From Agathobaculum sp. (GTDB lineage: Bacteria > Bacillota > Clostridia > Oscillospirales > Butyricicoccaceae): 48,777 nucleotides of DNA. Position numbers and translations under genes: made by a program. The DNA lies in NCBI RefSeq assembly GCF_022775115.1, contig NZ_JALFLA010000087.1, forward strand, positions 1 through 48,777. The letters run 5' to 3'. Positions 43,252 through 48,777 of the stretch are shown in pieces. Every line of letters begins with the position of its first letter. Position 1 is the first letter of the stretch. The notes under the pieces were generated by a model. The model did no database searches. It saw nothing but the letters and a program-made list of their open reading frames with translations, and had not been told where the DNA came from.

Positions 43252-44478
43252 CTACGGCACCTCTCCGGCCGTTTCCGGCTCAGGCGGGGGTATCGTGCTG
43301 TCGTCGAGCGCCTCCTCGCCGATCTGCTCGAGTGCGTCCGCCGTCAGCCGCAGCACAGCCGCGCCGTTCTCCTCGGTGACGCTTTCGGTGTGCGCGGTCA
43401 GCGTGCCATCCATCCCGCGGACTATATCGCCCAGCGCACGGGATATCATGTCCACCCGCACCTGTTCTGCCGTACGCGTATCGGCGGTGCGCTCATAGAA
43501 CGTATAGGTCTGCACGACGAGCGACACTGGGAACACCACGCTGTCCGACAGCCACGCTGTCTTCGTTTCCACTATTTTATCACAAGCACCAGCTGAAATT
43601 CCACTACTAAAATACAAATTTAACCGTTTCTTTCCGACCACCAGCGCGTACTGCCGCCGCACCTTGCCGGTATAGGTCTTTTTATCCACCGTCAGCGCAC
43701 GGGAGACCGTTTTTTGGTAGGCTGTGTAGGCCTGCACCTGACCGCGTGCGTGCGCCAAATGGTATTCGCCGCCCTCGGCGGTCGGCGGCACCAGGCCGCT
43801 GATGAGCGTGTCTCCCGTGCGCACCGCATCGCCTGCGCGCACCGTGGGCTGCCCCTCCTGTGCGCGTACCGTATGTATCACGCCGCTGCGCGCAGCGACC
43901 ACCTTGGTCACCGCCCGCCCGTCCAGCAGCTCAGTGTGGGGCTTTGCAGCGCGCGCCTCGACCGTCAACCGGTTGCCCTGCAAATTGAGCGCGAAAAAGC
44001 TGATCTCGGGCTGCTGCTGTAAAATCTGCCAGCGGATGCGCTTGGCATCCAGCGCGCCGCACCGCATACCGACGCGCACGCCGAGTGCGTCCAGCTGCCG
44101 CAGGATCTCCGCGCGCGGCAGCGTGGGGTCGATGTGCGGCTCGATCGCCCACACATGCGCATACAGCACCCAGCACAGCAGCGCGAGCATACACAGTCCG
44201 CCCCAGAGGGCGTAGCGCGGCCGCAGACGCGCCGAAACAAACGGCAGTCCGCGCCTGCGCACGATATGCACCCGGCAGCCCGTGCGCCCCATACAGCCGC
44301 GCAGCGCGCGGAAATCCGCGACCGACAGCGTGGCGTACATCTCATTCCACGCCGTGCGCTCCATCCGCCGCAACGTCAGCGAATGGCTCGCACACACGTT
44401 AAGAAAGCGCGGCAGGCTCGCGCCCGTCACGCGCACGCGCACCTGCCCGCGCGCCAGCAGCAGCAGCCGCCCTATCAT
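43252..44478 (-). CDS. yqfD: Sporulation protein YqfD
   Basis: 408 aa. Begins MIGRLLLLARGQVRVRVTG, has one membrane segment near 90-108 (YALWGGLCMLALLCWVLYAH) and an extracytoplasmic domain with GVRVGMRCGALDAKRI and NLQGNRLTVEARAA, the pattern of YqfD/SpoIV-type proteins made in the mother cell under sigma-E. Role in spore formation is known only genetically. A Pro/Glu-rich tail ends the protein. It follows yqfC by 12 bases. Confidence 0.92.
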   Translation of the reverse strand: MIGRLLLLARGQVRVRVTGASLPRFLNVCASHSLTLRRMERTAWNEMYATLSVADFRALRGCMGRTGCRVHIVRRRGLPFVSARLRPRYALWGGLCMLALLCWVLYAHVWAIEPHIDPTLPRAEILRQLDALGVRVGMRCGALDAKRIRWQILQQQPEISFFALNLQGNRLTVEARAAKPHTELLDGRAVTKVVAARSGVIHTVRAQEGQPTVRAGDAVRTGDTLISGLVPPTAEGGEYHLAHARGQVQAYTAYQKTVSRALTVDKKTYTGKVRRQYALVVGKKRLNLYFSSGISAGACDKIVETKTAWLSDSVVFPVSLVVQTYTFYERTADTRTAEQVRVDMISRALGDIVRGMDGTLTAHTESVTEENGAAVLRLTADALEQIGEEALDDSTIPPPEPETAGEVP

Positions 44479-44490
44479 CCCGCTCCCTCC

Positions 44491-44745
44491 CTACCGACCC
44501 GAGGTGTATTCGACCGAGACGATCGTCCCGGTCACTGCCAGCTCGTCAAGCGAGAGCGCGGTCAGCCGCAGCGCGTCGCCCGTGATGCGCACCTCGCAGC
44601 CGGCGCATTTGACGCGCAGCAGGCCATCGTCGTATTCCTGTATGCCGCGGTGGTTTTCGACCACGACACGGCTGTTGCCGATGATCTCTACCCGCGGCCG
44701 CCCGCTGTGCAGATCGTCTATCAGTGACGAGGTGAATCCCTCCAT
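44491..44745 (-). CDS. yqfC: Sporulation protein YqfC (YabP/YqfC family)
   Basis: 84 aa; ATG with GGAGGAG upstream. RPRVEIIGNSRVVVENHRGI and ALRLTALSLDELAVTGTI are the family's beta-rich core; homologues are paired with yqfD in spore formers. First gene of the minus-strand unit that continues through phoH, ybeY, dgkA, era, recO and mutS2. Confidence 0.92.
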   Translation of the reverse strand: MEGFTSSLIDDLHSGRPRVEIIGNSRVVVENHRGIQEYDDGLLRVKCAGCEVRITGDALRLTALSLDELAVTGTIVSVEYTSGR

Positions 44746-44768
44746 GCGTTCTCTCCTCCGTTCGACTT

Positions 44769-44776
44769 ATCGTATG
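44769..44776 (-). promoter_or_regulatory. Possible sigma-E -10 element before yqfC
   Basis: Minus strand CATACGAT resembles the sigma-E -10 consensus CATACAnT, 24 bases before the yqfC start. The upstream -35 region is a poor match. It is listed because yqfC-yqfD are sigma-E genes in Bacillus; the sequence alone is weak support. Confidence 0.3.
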
Positions 44777-44834
44777 CGCAGATAGCATCAAACTTGCCTG
44801 CCGCACATAGGCTTGCAAGACCGAGGTGACCGCT

Positions 44835-45869
44835 ATGAAGCTGCTTTTATCGTTTGCGCTGTTTTTCGCCTTTCTCATCTGCCCCGCCGCATGCGCCGAG
44901 GGGGTGCGCGACGGCCTTACGCTCGCCGCGCGCGACGCGCTGCCCGCGCTTTTCCCCTTTTTTGTGGCCAGCGGCCTGCTGGTGCGCACAGGCGCCGCCG
45001 ACCGCCTTGCGCGCCTTGCCGCACGCCCGCTCGCGCGGCTGTACCACCTACCGCCTGCGGCCGCGCCCGCCGTACTGCTTGGGCTGACCGGCGGCTATCC
45101 GGTCGGCGCGGCGACCCTGTCCGGCCTGCTTGCGCAAAAGCTGCTGTCCCCTGCGGATGCGGCGCGCGCGTGCACCTTTTGCAACTGCGCAAGCCCCGGC
45201 TTCTGCATCGCTCTGGTCGGCCTGCGGGTGTTCGGCAGCGCGCGCACCGGCGCGCTGCTATATGCCATACACGCGCTGGCCGCACTGCTGACCGGGCTGC
45301 TCCTCGCCCGCGCGGACACCGAGCCGCAGGCGCGCGCCGACACATCCCGCCCTACCGGCGAGGGCTTTTCCGCCGCCTTTTGCGGCGCGGTGCAGCAGGC
45401 CGCGTCCACCGCATTGACTGTGACCGCCTTTCTGACCATCTTTTCGGTGCTGCTCACCCTGCTGCGCCCCGTCCTGTACACGCTGCCCGGCGGTATGCTG
45501 CTCTGCGGCGGCATCGAGCTGACGAACGGACTGCTCGCCCTTCCGCTCCTGCCGCTGCCCACGGGTGCGCTGCTCACGCTCGCCTCGTTCCTGCTCGGCT
45601 TCGGCGGGCTGGCCGTACAGTTTCAGGTGCGCGCGCTGCTTGCGCCGCACGGACTTGCGCTGCGCGGCTTTGTGCTGGCCAAGCTGCTGCACGGCGCGCT
45701 GGCTGCCGCGATGACCGCGGCGCTTTTCCGGCTCTCGCCCGCCGTGCTCAGCGCTTGCGCGCCCTGCGCCGCCCCGGCCGCGCCTGCCGCGGACTGGACA
45801 GGCGCGGCCGCCCTGCTTCTGGCTTTGTTTGCAATTGGGGGTAGAAAAAAAGTGAAAACTGCTGTATAA
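44835..45869 (+). CDS. YlbJ-like sporulation membrane protein (nucleoside-recognition/Gate domain)
   Basis: 344 aa from an ATG with GAGGTGA just upstream (a GTG three codons earlier is possible). Eight or so hydrophobic segments; GLTGGYPVGAATLSGLL and CTFCNCASPGFCIALVG near 115-130, together with FLLGFGGLAVQFQVRAL, match YlbJ/SpoIVMVB-type proteins of the Gate family. In Bacillus ylbJ is sigma-E-dependent and needed for heat-resistant spores. It is divergent from yqfC, another sporulation gene. Very Ala/Leu-rich and GC-rich. The transported ligand, if any, is unknown. Confidence 0.85.
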   Translation: MKLLLSFALFFAFLICPAACAEGVRDGLTLAARDALPALFPFFVASGLLVRTGAADRLARLAARPLARLYHLPPAAAPAVLLGLTGGYPVGAATLSGLLAQKLLSPADAARACTFCNCASPGFCIALVGLRVFGSARTGALLYAIHALAALLTGLLLARADTEPQARADTSRPTGEGFSAAFCGAVQQAASTALTVTAFLTIFSVLLTLLRPVLYTLPGGMLLCGGIELTNGLLALPLLPLPTGALLTLASFLLGFGGLAVQFQVRALLAPHGLALRGFVLAKLLHGALAAAMTAALFRLSPAVLSACAPCAAPAAPAADWTGAAALLLALFAIGGRKKVKTAV

Positions 45870-45945
45870 TAAAAAAATCCACGGCAGCATCCATGCACAG
45901 CAGGCGCGAAATGCACCACCCTGCTGTGCGCCGCGCGGCGCTGCC
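45842..45945 (+). promoter_or_regulatory. Promoter and structured leader for the Cys-rich/carboxypeptidase genes
   Basis: TATAAT (45865-45870) with TAGAAA (45842-45847) 17 bases upstream, inside the end of the ylbJ-like gene. The leader that follows has nested hairpins: GCACAGCAGG (45895-45904) with CCTGCTGTGC (45920-45929), enclosed by GGCAGC (45883-45888) with GCTGCC (45940-45945). No T-run follows, so it is not a terminator; its role is unknown. Confidence 0.5.
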
Positions 45946-45975
45946 TACCACACTTGGATTGGAGTGAGCCACCGC

Positions 45976-46215
45976 ATGAAGCTGAAAAAGCTGCTGCGAA
46001 AAAATATCGAGCCGCGCTGCTCTTACTGCGCGCACGGCAGTCCGCTGGCCGATGGACTGCGCATTCTTTGCCCCCGCCGGGGCGTTGTAAACGGCAGCGA
46101 ACACTGCCGTGCCTTCCGTTATGACCCGCTGCGCCGCGTACCGCCCAAGCCTGCCGCCCTGCGCGGCCACTTCACTGATGCGGACTTCGCGCTGGAGAGC
46201 CCCCATGAGAGCTGA
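45976..46215 (+). CDS. Small Cys-rich protein, 79 aa
   Basis: ATG with GGAG upstream. Four cysteines in a C-x2-C ... C ... C layout (PRCSYCAHG, LRILCPRRG, SEHCRAF) suggest a small zinc-binding fold, followed by FRYDPLRRVPPKP. I recognise the pattern from uncharacterised Clostridia proteins but know no function. Basic N-terminus, no signal peptide. Its 3' end overlaps the carboxypeptidase start by 11 bases, so the pair is probably translationally coupled. Confidence 0.8.
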   Translation: MKLKKLLRKNIEPRCSYCAHGSPLADGLRILCPRRGVVNGSEHCRAFRYDPLRRVPPKPAALRGHFTDADFALESPHES

Positions 46216-47659
46216 CACGATCTTCCGCCGCCTGACAGCGCTCGGCCTTAGCTGTCTGCTGCTTTGCGGCGCACTTCCTCTGCCATATGCCCTCGCCGCG
46301 CCCGAGGACGGCGTTACGGCAGACACACCGGCCGTCGATACGGGCACACCCGGTGCAGCGGACACCGCCGGCACGGTGATGTCCAGCCTGCTGGAAGACC
46401 CCAAGATCGAGGCGACGGCCGCTATGCTCATCAACCCGGATACCAACATGGTGCTGTATGAGAAAAACGCGGATGAAAAACGCTATCCGGCCTCGATCAC
46501 CAAGGTCATGACCGCGCTGCTGACACTCGAGCAGGTGTCCGACCTGAATGAGACGGTCACCTGCACCGAGGAAGACTGGGCCGAAATCACCGCCGACAGC
46601 TCGAACGCTGATATCAAGGTCGGCGAACAGGTCAAGGTCATCGACCTGCTGTATGCACTCATGCTGCCCTCGGCCAACGAGGCCGCATATATGCTTGCCC
46701 GCCATGTCGGCGGTACGAGCGAGGCCTTTGTTGATATGATGAATACCCGCGCCGCCGAGCTGGGCTGCACGGGTACACACTTCTCCAATCCCTGCGGCCT
46801 GCATGAAGATGACCACTACTCGACCGCACGCGACCTGCTCAAGATCACGCAAGCCGCTATGCAGGACGAGACCTTCGTCACGATCGCCAACACCGCGCAG
46901 AAAACTATCTCAGCCACCAATATGCACGCCGAGCGCAAGCTGTATACGACCAATCAGCTGATCTTCAGCTCCTATCAGCCGTGGTACTATGCCTACTGCA
47001 AGGGCATCAAGACCGGCCATACCTCACAGGCGGGCAACTGTCTGGTCTCCTACGCGGAAAAGGGCAAGGCGCGGCTGTTTGCCATCGTGCTGGGCTGCGA
47101 GGACGCGCCCGATTCGTCATCGGTCGCCAAGAGCTTTACCGAAACAAAGCGCCTGTTTGAGTGGGGCTATGAAAACTTCGTCTCCAAAACGCTTGCCAAA
47201 AAGGGCGATGAGATCATGCGCATTGATGTGCGCCTGTCCACCGATACGGACGAGCTGATACTGACCGCCAAAACCGATCTGGTCGCCTCCATCCCCCGCA
47301 ATCTCGCGGTTGAGGATCTGGACACAGTCTCGACCACGCCCGCGAGCAAGGACGCGCCCATCAAGGCGGGCGAGGTCATCGGCAGCCAAACCTACTCCAA
47401 GGACGGCGTTGAGTACGGAACGGTCGAACTGATCGCACTCAACGACGTCGAGCTGAGCCTTGTGCTCTATTATGCGGACAAGCTGGAAAACTTCTTCAAG
47501 AGCACCGCGTTTAAAATCGTACTCGCCGTGCTGGCCGTCTTTGTCGTGCTATACATTCTGCTCAATTTGTTCCTCGGCAGCGTGCGCCGCCATAATCAGC
47601 GCCGCAATATGCGCTCACGCTATGAAAACACCAACTACCAGCGCAGACGCAGAAGATAA
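46205..47659 (+). CDS. D-alanyl-D-alanine carboxypeptidase (DacA/DacF-type PBP)
   Basis: 484 aa. Signal peptide (LTALGLSCLLLCGALPLPYALA), then the S11 peptidase domain: SxxK as SITK (PASITKVMTALLTLE), SxN as SANEAAYML, KTG in GIKTGHTSQAGNC. A beta-rich PBP5 C-terminal domain and a C-terminal membrane helix (AFKIVLAVLAVFVVLYILL) with a basic tail follow, so it is anchored at both topology-relevant ends after signal cleavage. Removes the terminal D-Ala from peptidoglycan stem peptides. The ATG at 46205 lies in the end of the Cys-rich gene. Confidence 0.95.
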   Translation: MRADTIFRRLTALGLSCLLLCGALPLPYALAAPEDGVTADTPAVDTGTPGAADTAGTVMSSLLEDPKIEATAAMLINPDTNMVLYEKNADEKRYPASITKVMTALLTLEQVSDLNETVTCTEEDWAEITADSSNADIKVGEQVKVIDLLYALMLPSANEAAYMLARHVGGTSEAFVDMMNTRAAELGCTGTHFSNPCGLHEDDHYSTARDLLKITQAAMQDETFVTIANTAQKTISATNMHAERKLYTTNQLIFSSYQPWYYAYCKGIKTGHTSQAGNCLVSYAEKGKARLFAIVLGCEDAPDSSSVAKSFTETKRLFEWGYENFVSKTLAKKGDEIMRIDVRLSTDTDELILTAKTDLVASIPRNLAVEDLDTVSTTPASKDAPIKAGEVIGSQTYSKDGVEYGTVELIALNDVELSLVLYYADKLENFFKSTAFKIVLAVLAVFVVLYILLNLFLGSVRRHNQRRNMRSRYENTNYQRRRRR

Positions 47660-47691
47660 CGCCAGAAATCCCACCTACGCGGTGGCAAAAT

Positions 47692-47719
47692 AAAAGGAGC
47701 GCTTCAGCGCTCCTTTTAT
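47692..47719 (+). terminator. Intrinsic terminator after the carboxypeptidase gene
   Basis: AAAAGGAGCGC, loop TTCA, GCGCTCCTTTT followed by ATTTTT: an 11-bp stem with U-tract. It is the last feature with the composition of the host chromosome; the AT-rich segment starts right after it. Confidence 0.9.
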
Positions 47720-48637
47720 TTTTAACGCTTATTAAGCATAATGATTACGAAAAACATTCATATGCAGATAGAGAAAACGGGGCTGTGAATTGCGTGGCGC
47801 AGCGCCGCAAGTGAAGGGTTGGTTGCATCATCAGACAGAGCGTATATGAAAGCCTCCGTCCCTTGTTCCATGCCGGACTTCGGGACAACTTGGAGTTGTT
47901 GACAAAGTCATATAGCGAAAAAAGCCTCCTGATTTTTAGAGAGCATTTATCGCTGATATAATAGTTGATATCATAGTTTTTAGAACTTACTAGAAAGTTA
48001 CTTTTTGAAGAACAGACTTTGTCAACAGCCCTAAATTGTCCCGAACTTGTAGCTGCACTCCCGAAAAGCAGATGGATTTTTCTCTCAAAATCGAAATGGG
48101 CAGGAAGCCATTTTAAGGCTTTCCCGTCCATCGGAATAAGCCGCCCGACTTGTCTGGCAGTCATAGCATTGACCGTCACTATTATTCCCAGCAGTTACTG
48201 TTTCTCCCGGCTGTTCACCTCTGTCCGTGTCTTGCTTTATATCCCGCAGGATAGCATTGATTTTCTCCATCTCCGCTTCATGTTCTCCTATCTTCTATGC
48301 GTTCAAAAATTTGTATATCCTGTCTTGCTTTCGCCCGGTATTCCGGACGGTGCTTCGTCAAATCAGACAGCGAAGCCGCAGCCATTCCAACAAGCTGGTT
48401 TCGTTGCATAACTTCCCTTGCCCTGTGTCTGCTTCCCGAAATTCAGAAATTCTTTGAAATCCCGGAGGGATAGAAAAATTGGAAGAATGGAAAGCACAGC
48501 GGGACAAGGAAACAGAGGAAAAAAGAAGCCTATGAGAAAAGCGGCGGTATCCCTCATGATGATGTTGTATAAATAAAGTTGACAGCTTATTCTCAAAGAA
48601 TTCATGTATAATTAAAGAGAATAAGGAGGAACTCTTA
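47720..48637. other. AT-rich segment with gene debris and no intact gene
   Basis: About 900 bases whose composition drops sharply from the rest of the window. No open frame has both a ribosome site and a recognisable family. Short minus-strand frames look like remnants: MQRNQLVGMAAASL onward (48278-48409, 43 aa), MEKINAILRDIKQDT onward (up to 48270), MTARQVGRLIPMDG onward (reading into the inverted repeat), and MEQGTEAFIYALSDDATN onward (47758-47871, 37 aa). On the plus strand near 48545 a fragment reads AYEKSGGIPHDDVV then stop, reminiscent of an antitoxin tail. I read it as decayed mobile-element DNA. Confidence 0.6.
47877..48047. repeat. 33-bp imperfect inverted repeat flanking 105 bp
   Basis: Left arm 47877-47909 and the reverse complement of the right arm 48015-48047 agree at 28 of 33 positions, sharing TTCGGGACAA and TGTTGACAAAGTC. 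The 105-bp AT-rich interior has no coding capacity. This could be a MITE-like element, the paired ends of a deleted insertion sequence, or a large hairpin. No target-site duplication is evident outside the arms. Confidence 0.75.
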
Positions 48638-48777
48638 ATGTCACGTACCCAACGTAAATATGACCATGAATATAAGGTGCAGGCTGTCAAACTTGCCAGA
48701 GAAATCGGCGGTGCTAAGGCAGCCAAAGAATTAGGTATTCCAGAAGGAACCATCCATACATGGCTGAAAGCAGTTAG
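48638..48777 (+). CDS. IS3-type transposase OrfA, N-terminal part (runs off the right edge)
   Basis: 46 codons visible. ATG with AAGGAGG upstream. SRTQRKYDHEYKVQAVKLA then GGAKAAKELGIPEGTIHTWL is the helix-turn-helix of IS3/IS2-family OrfA (transposase_8 type). Low GC like the flanking segment, so recently acquired. The left end of the element must lie between about 48570 and 48637; I cannot fix the terminal repeat without the other end. Confidence 0.88.
   Translation, partial: MSRTQRKYDHEYKVQAVKLAREIGGAKAAKELGIPEGTIHTWLKAV

Noticed and set aside
48517-48590. Antitoxin-like tail AYEKSGGIPHDDVV as a real toxin-antitoxin gene
   Set aside because: Only a C-terminal fragment is visible; the frame is broken at a poly-A run and no toxin gene is present.
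1-48777. CRISPR arrays, prophage genes or biosynthetic gene clusters
   Set aside because: No regularly spaced repeats, phage structural genes or NRPS/PKS-type genes are seen; apart from the right edge the window is housekeeping and small accessory genes.

Overview
The window is a GC-rich (roughly 60 percent by eye) chromosomal segment from a Gram-positive, endospore-forming Clostridia-type bacterium, most likely a gut Oscillospirales/Ruminococcaceae-like lineage; I cannot assign a genus. The evidence is the dcw order mraZ-rsmH-ftsL-PBP-murE-murF-mraY-ftsW-murG-ftsQ-ftsZ, a block yqfC-yqfD-phoH-ybeY-dgkA-era-recO-mutS2 with two sporulation genes, a YlbJ-like protein, LL-diaminopimelate aminotransferase, and a split archaeal-type glutamate synthase. 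Near-consensus sigma-A promoters with 17-bp spacers and intrinsic terminators are easy to see.

Region 1 (1-9079), nitrogen assimilation: a type III glutamine synthetase (left, partial) is divergent from a seven-gene operon. That operon encodes the split glutamate synthase (amidotransferase, FMN synthase domain with ferredoxin head, four-cluster ferredoxin, FAD oxidoreductase, GXGXG domain), a glutamine synthetase paralogue that has lost several catalytic residues, and an ANTAR RNA-binding antiterminator. Both divergent leaders carry a hairpin with the same hexaloop AAAGGC, on different stems, and each is mutually exclusive with an intrinsic terminator. I read the region as one self-regulated nitrogen circuit, and it is the most interesting part of the window.

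Region 2 (9080-13866): dapF-pyrG-dapL, a ComF-type phosphoribosyltransferase gene, and tRNA-Gly(GCC). Region 3 (13900-19691): accessory and single genes. These are an unrecognised 306-aa protein, a pyridoxal-kinase-like enzyme, a Vat-like hexapeptide acetyltransferase, a secreted GHL10-type glycoside hydrolase, a HEPN protein with a degenerate nucleotidyltransferase partner, and a CorA transporter.

Region 4 (19860-33013, minus strand): the dcw cell-wall and division cluster, reading from mraZ down to ftsZ, with putative MraZ boxes at its promoter. murD, murC, murB, ftsA and sepF are absent from it. Region 5 (33160-36940): a coiled-coil protein, coaD, rsmD, uvrC, and a Crh-like HPr with Tyr at position 15. 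Region 6 (37122-44745): mutS2 back to yqfC, a tightly overlapping operon. Region 7 (44835-47719): a YlbJ-like membrane protein, a small Cys-rich protein and a D-Ala-D-Ala carboxypeptidase.

Region 8 (47720-48777): composition falls abruptly to AT-rich. This stretch holds gene debris, a 33-bp imperfect inverted repeat, and the start of an IS3-type transposase gene that runs off the right edge.
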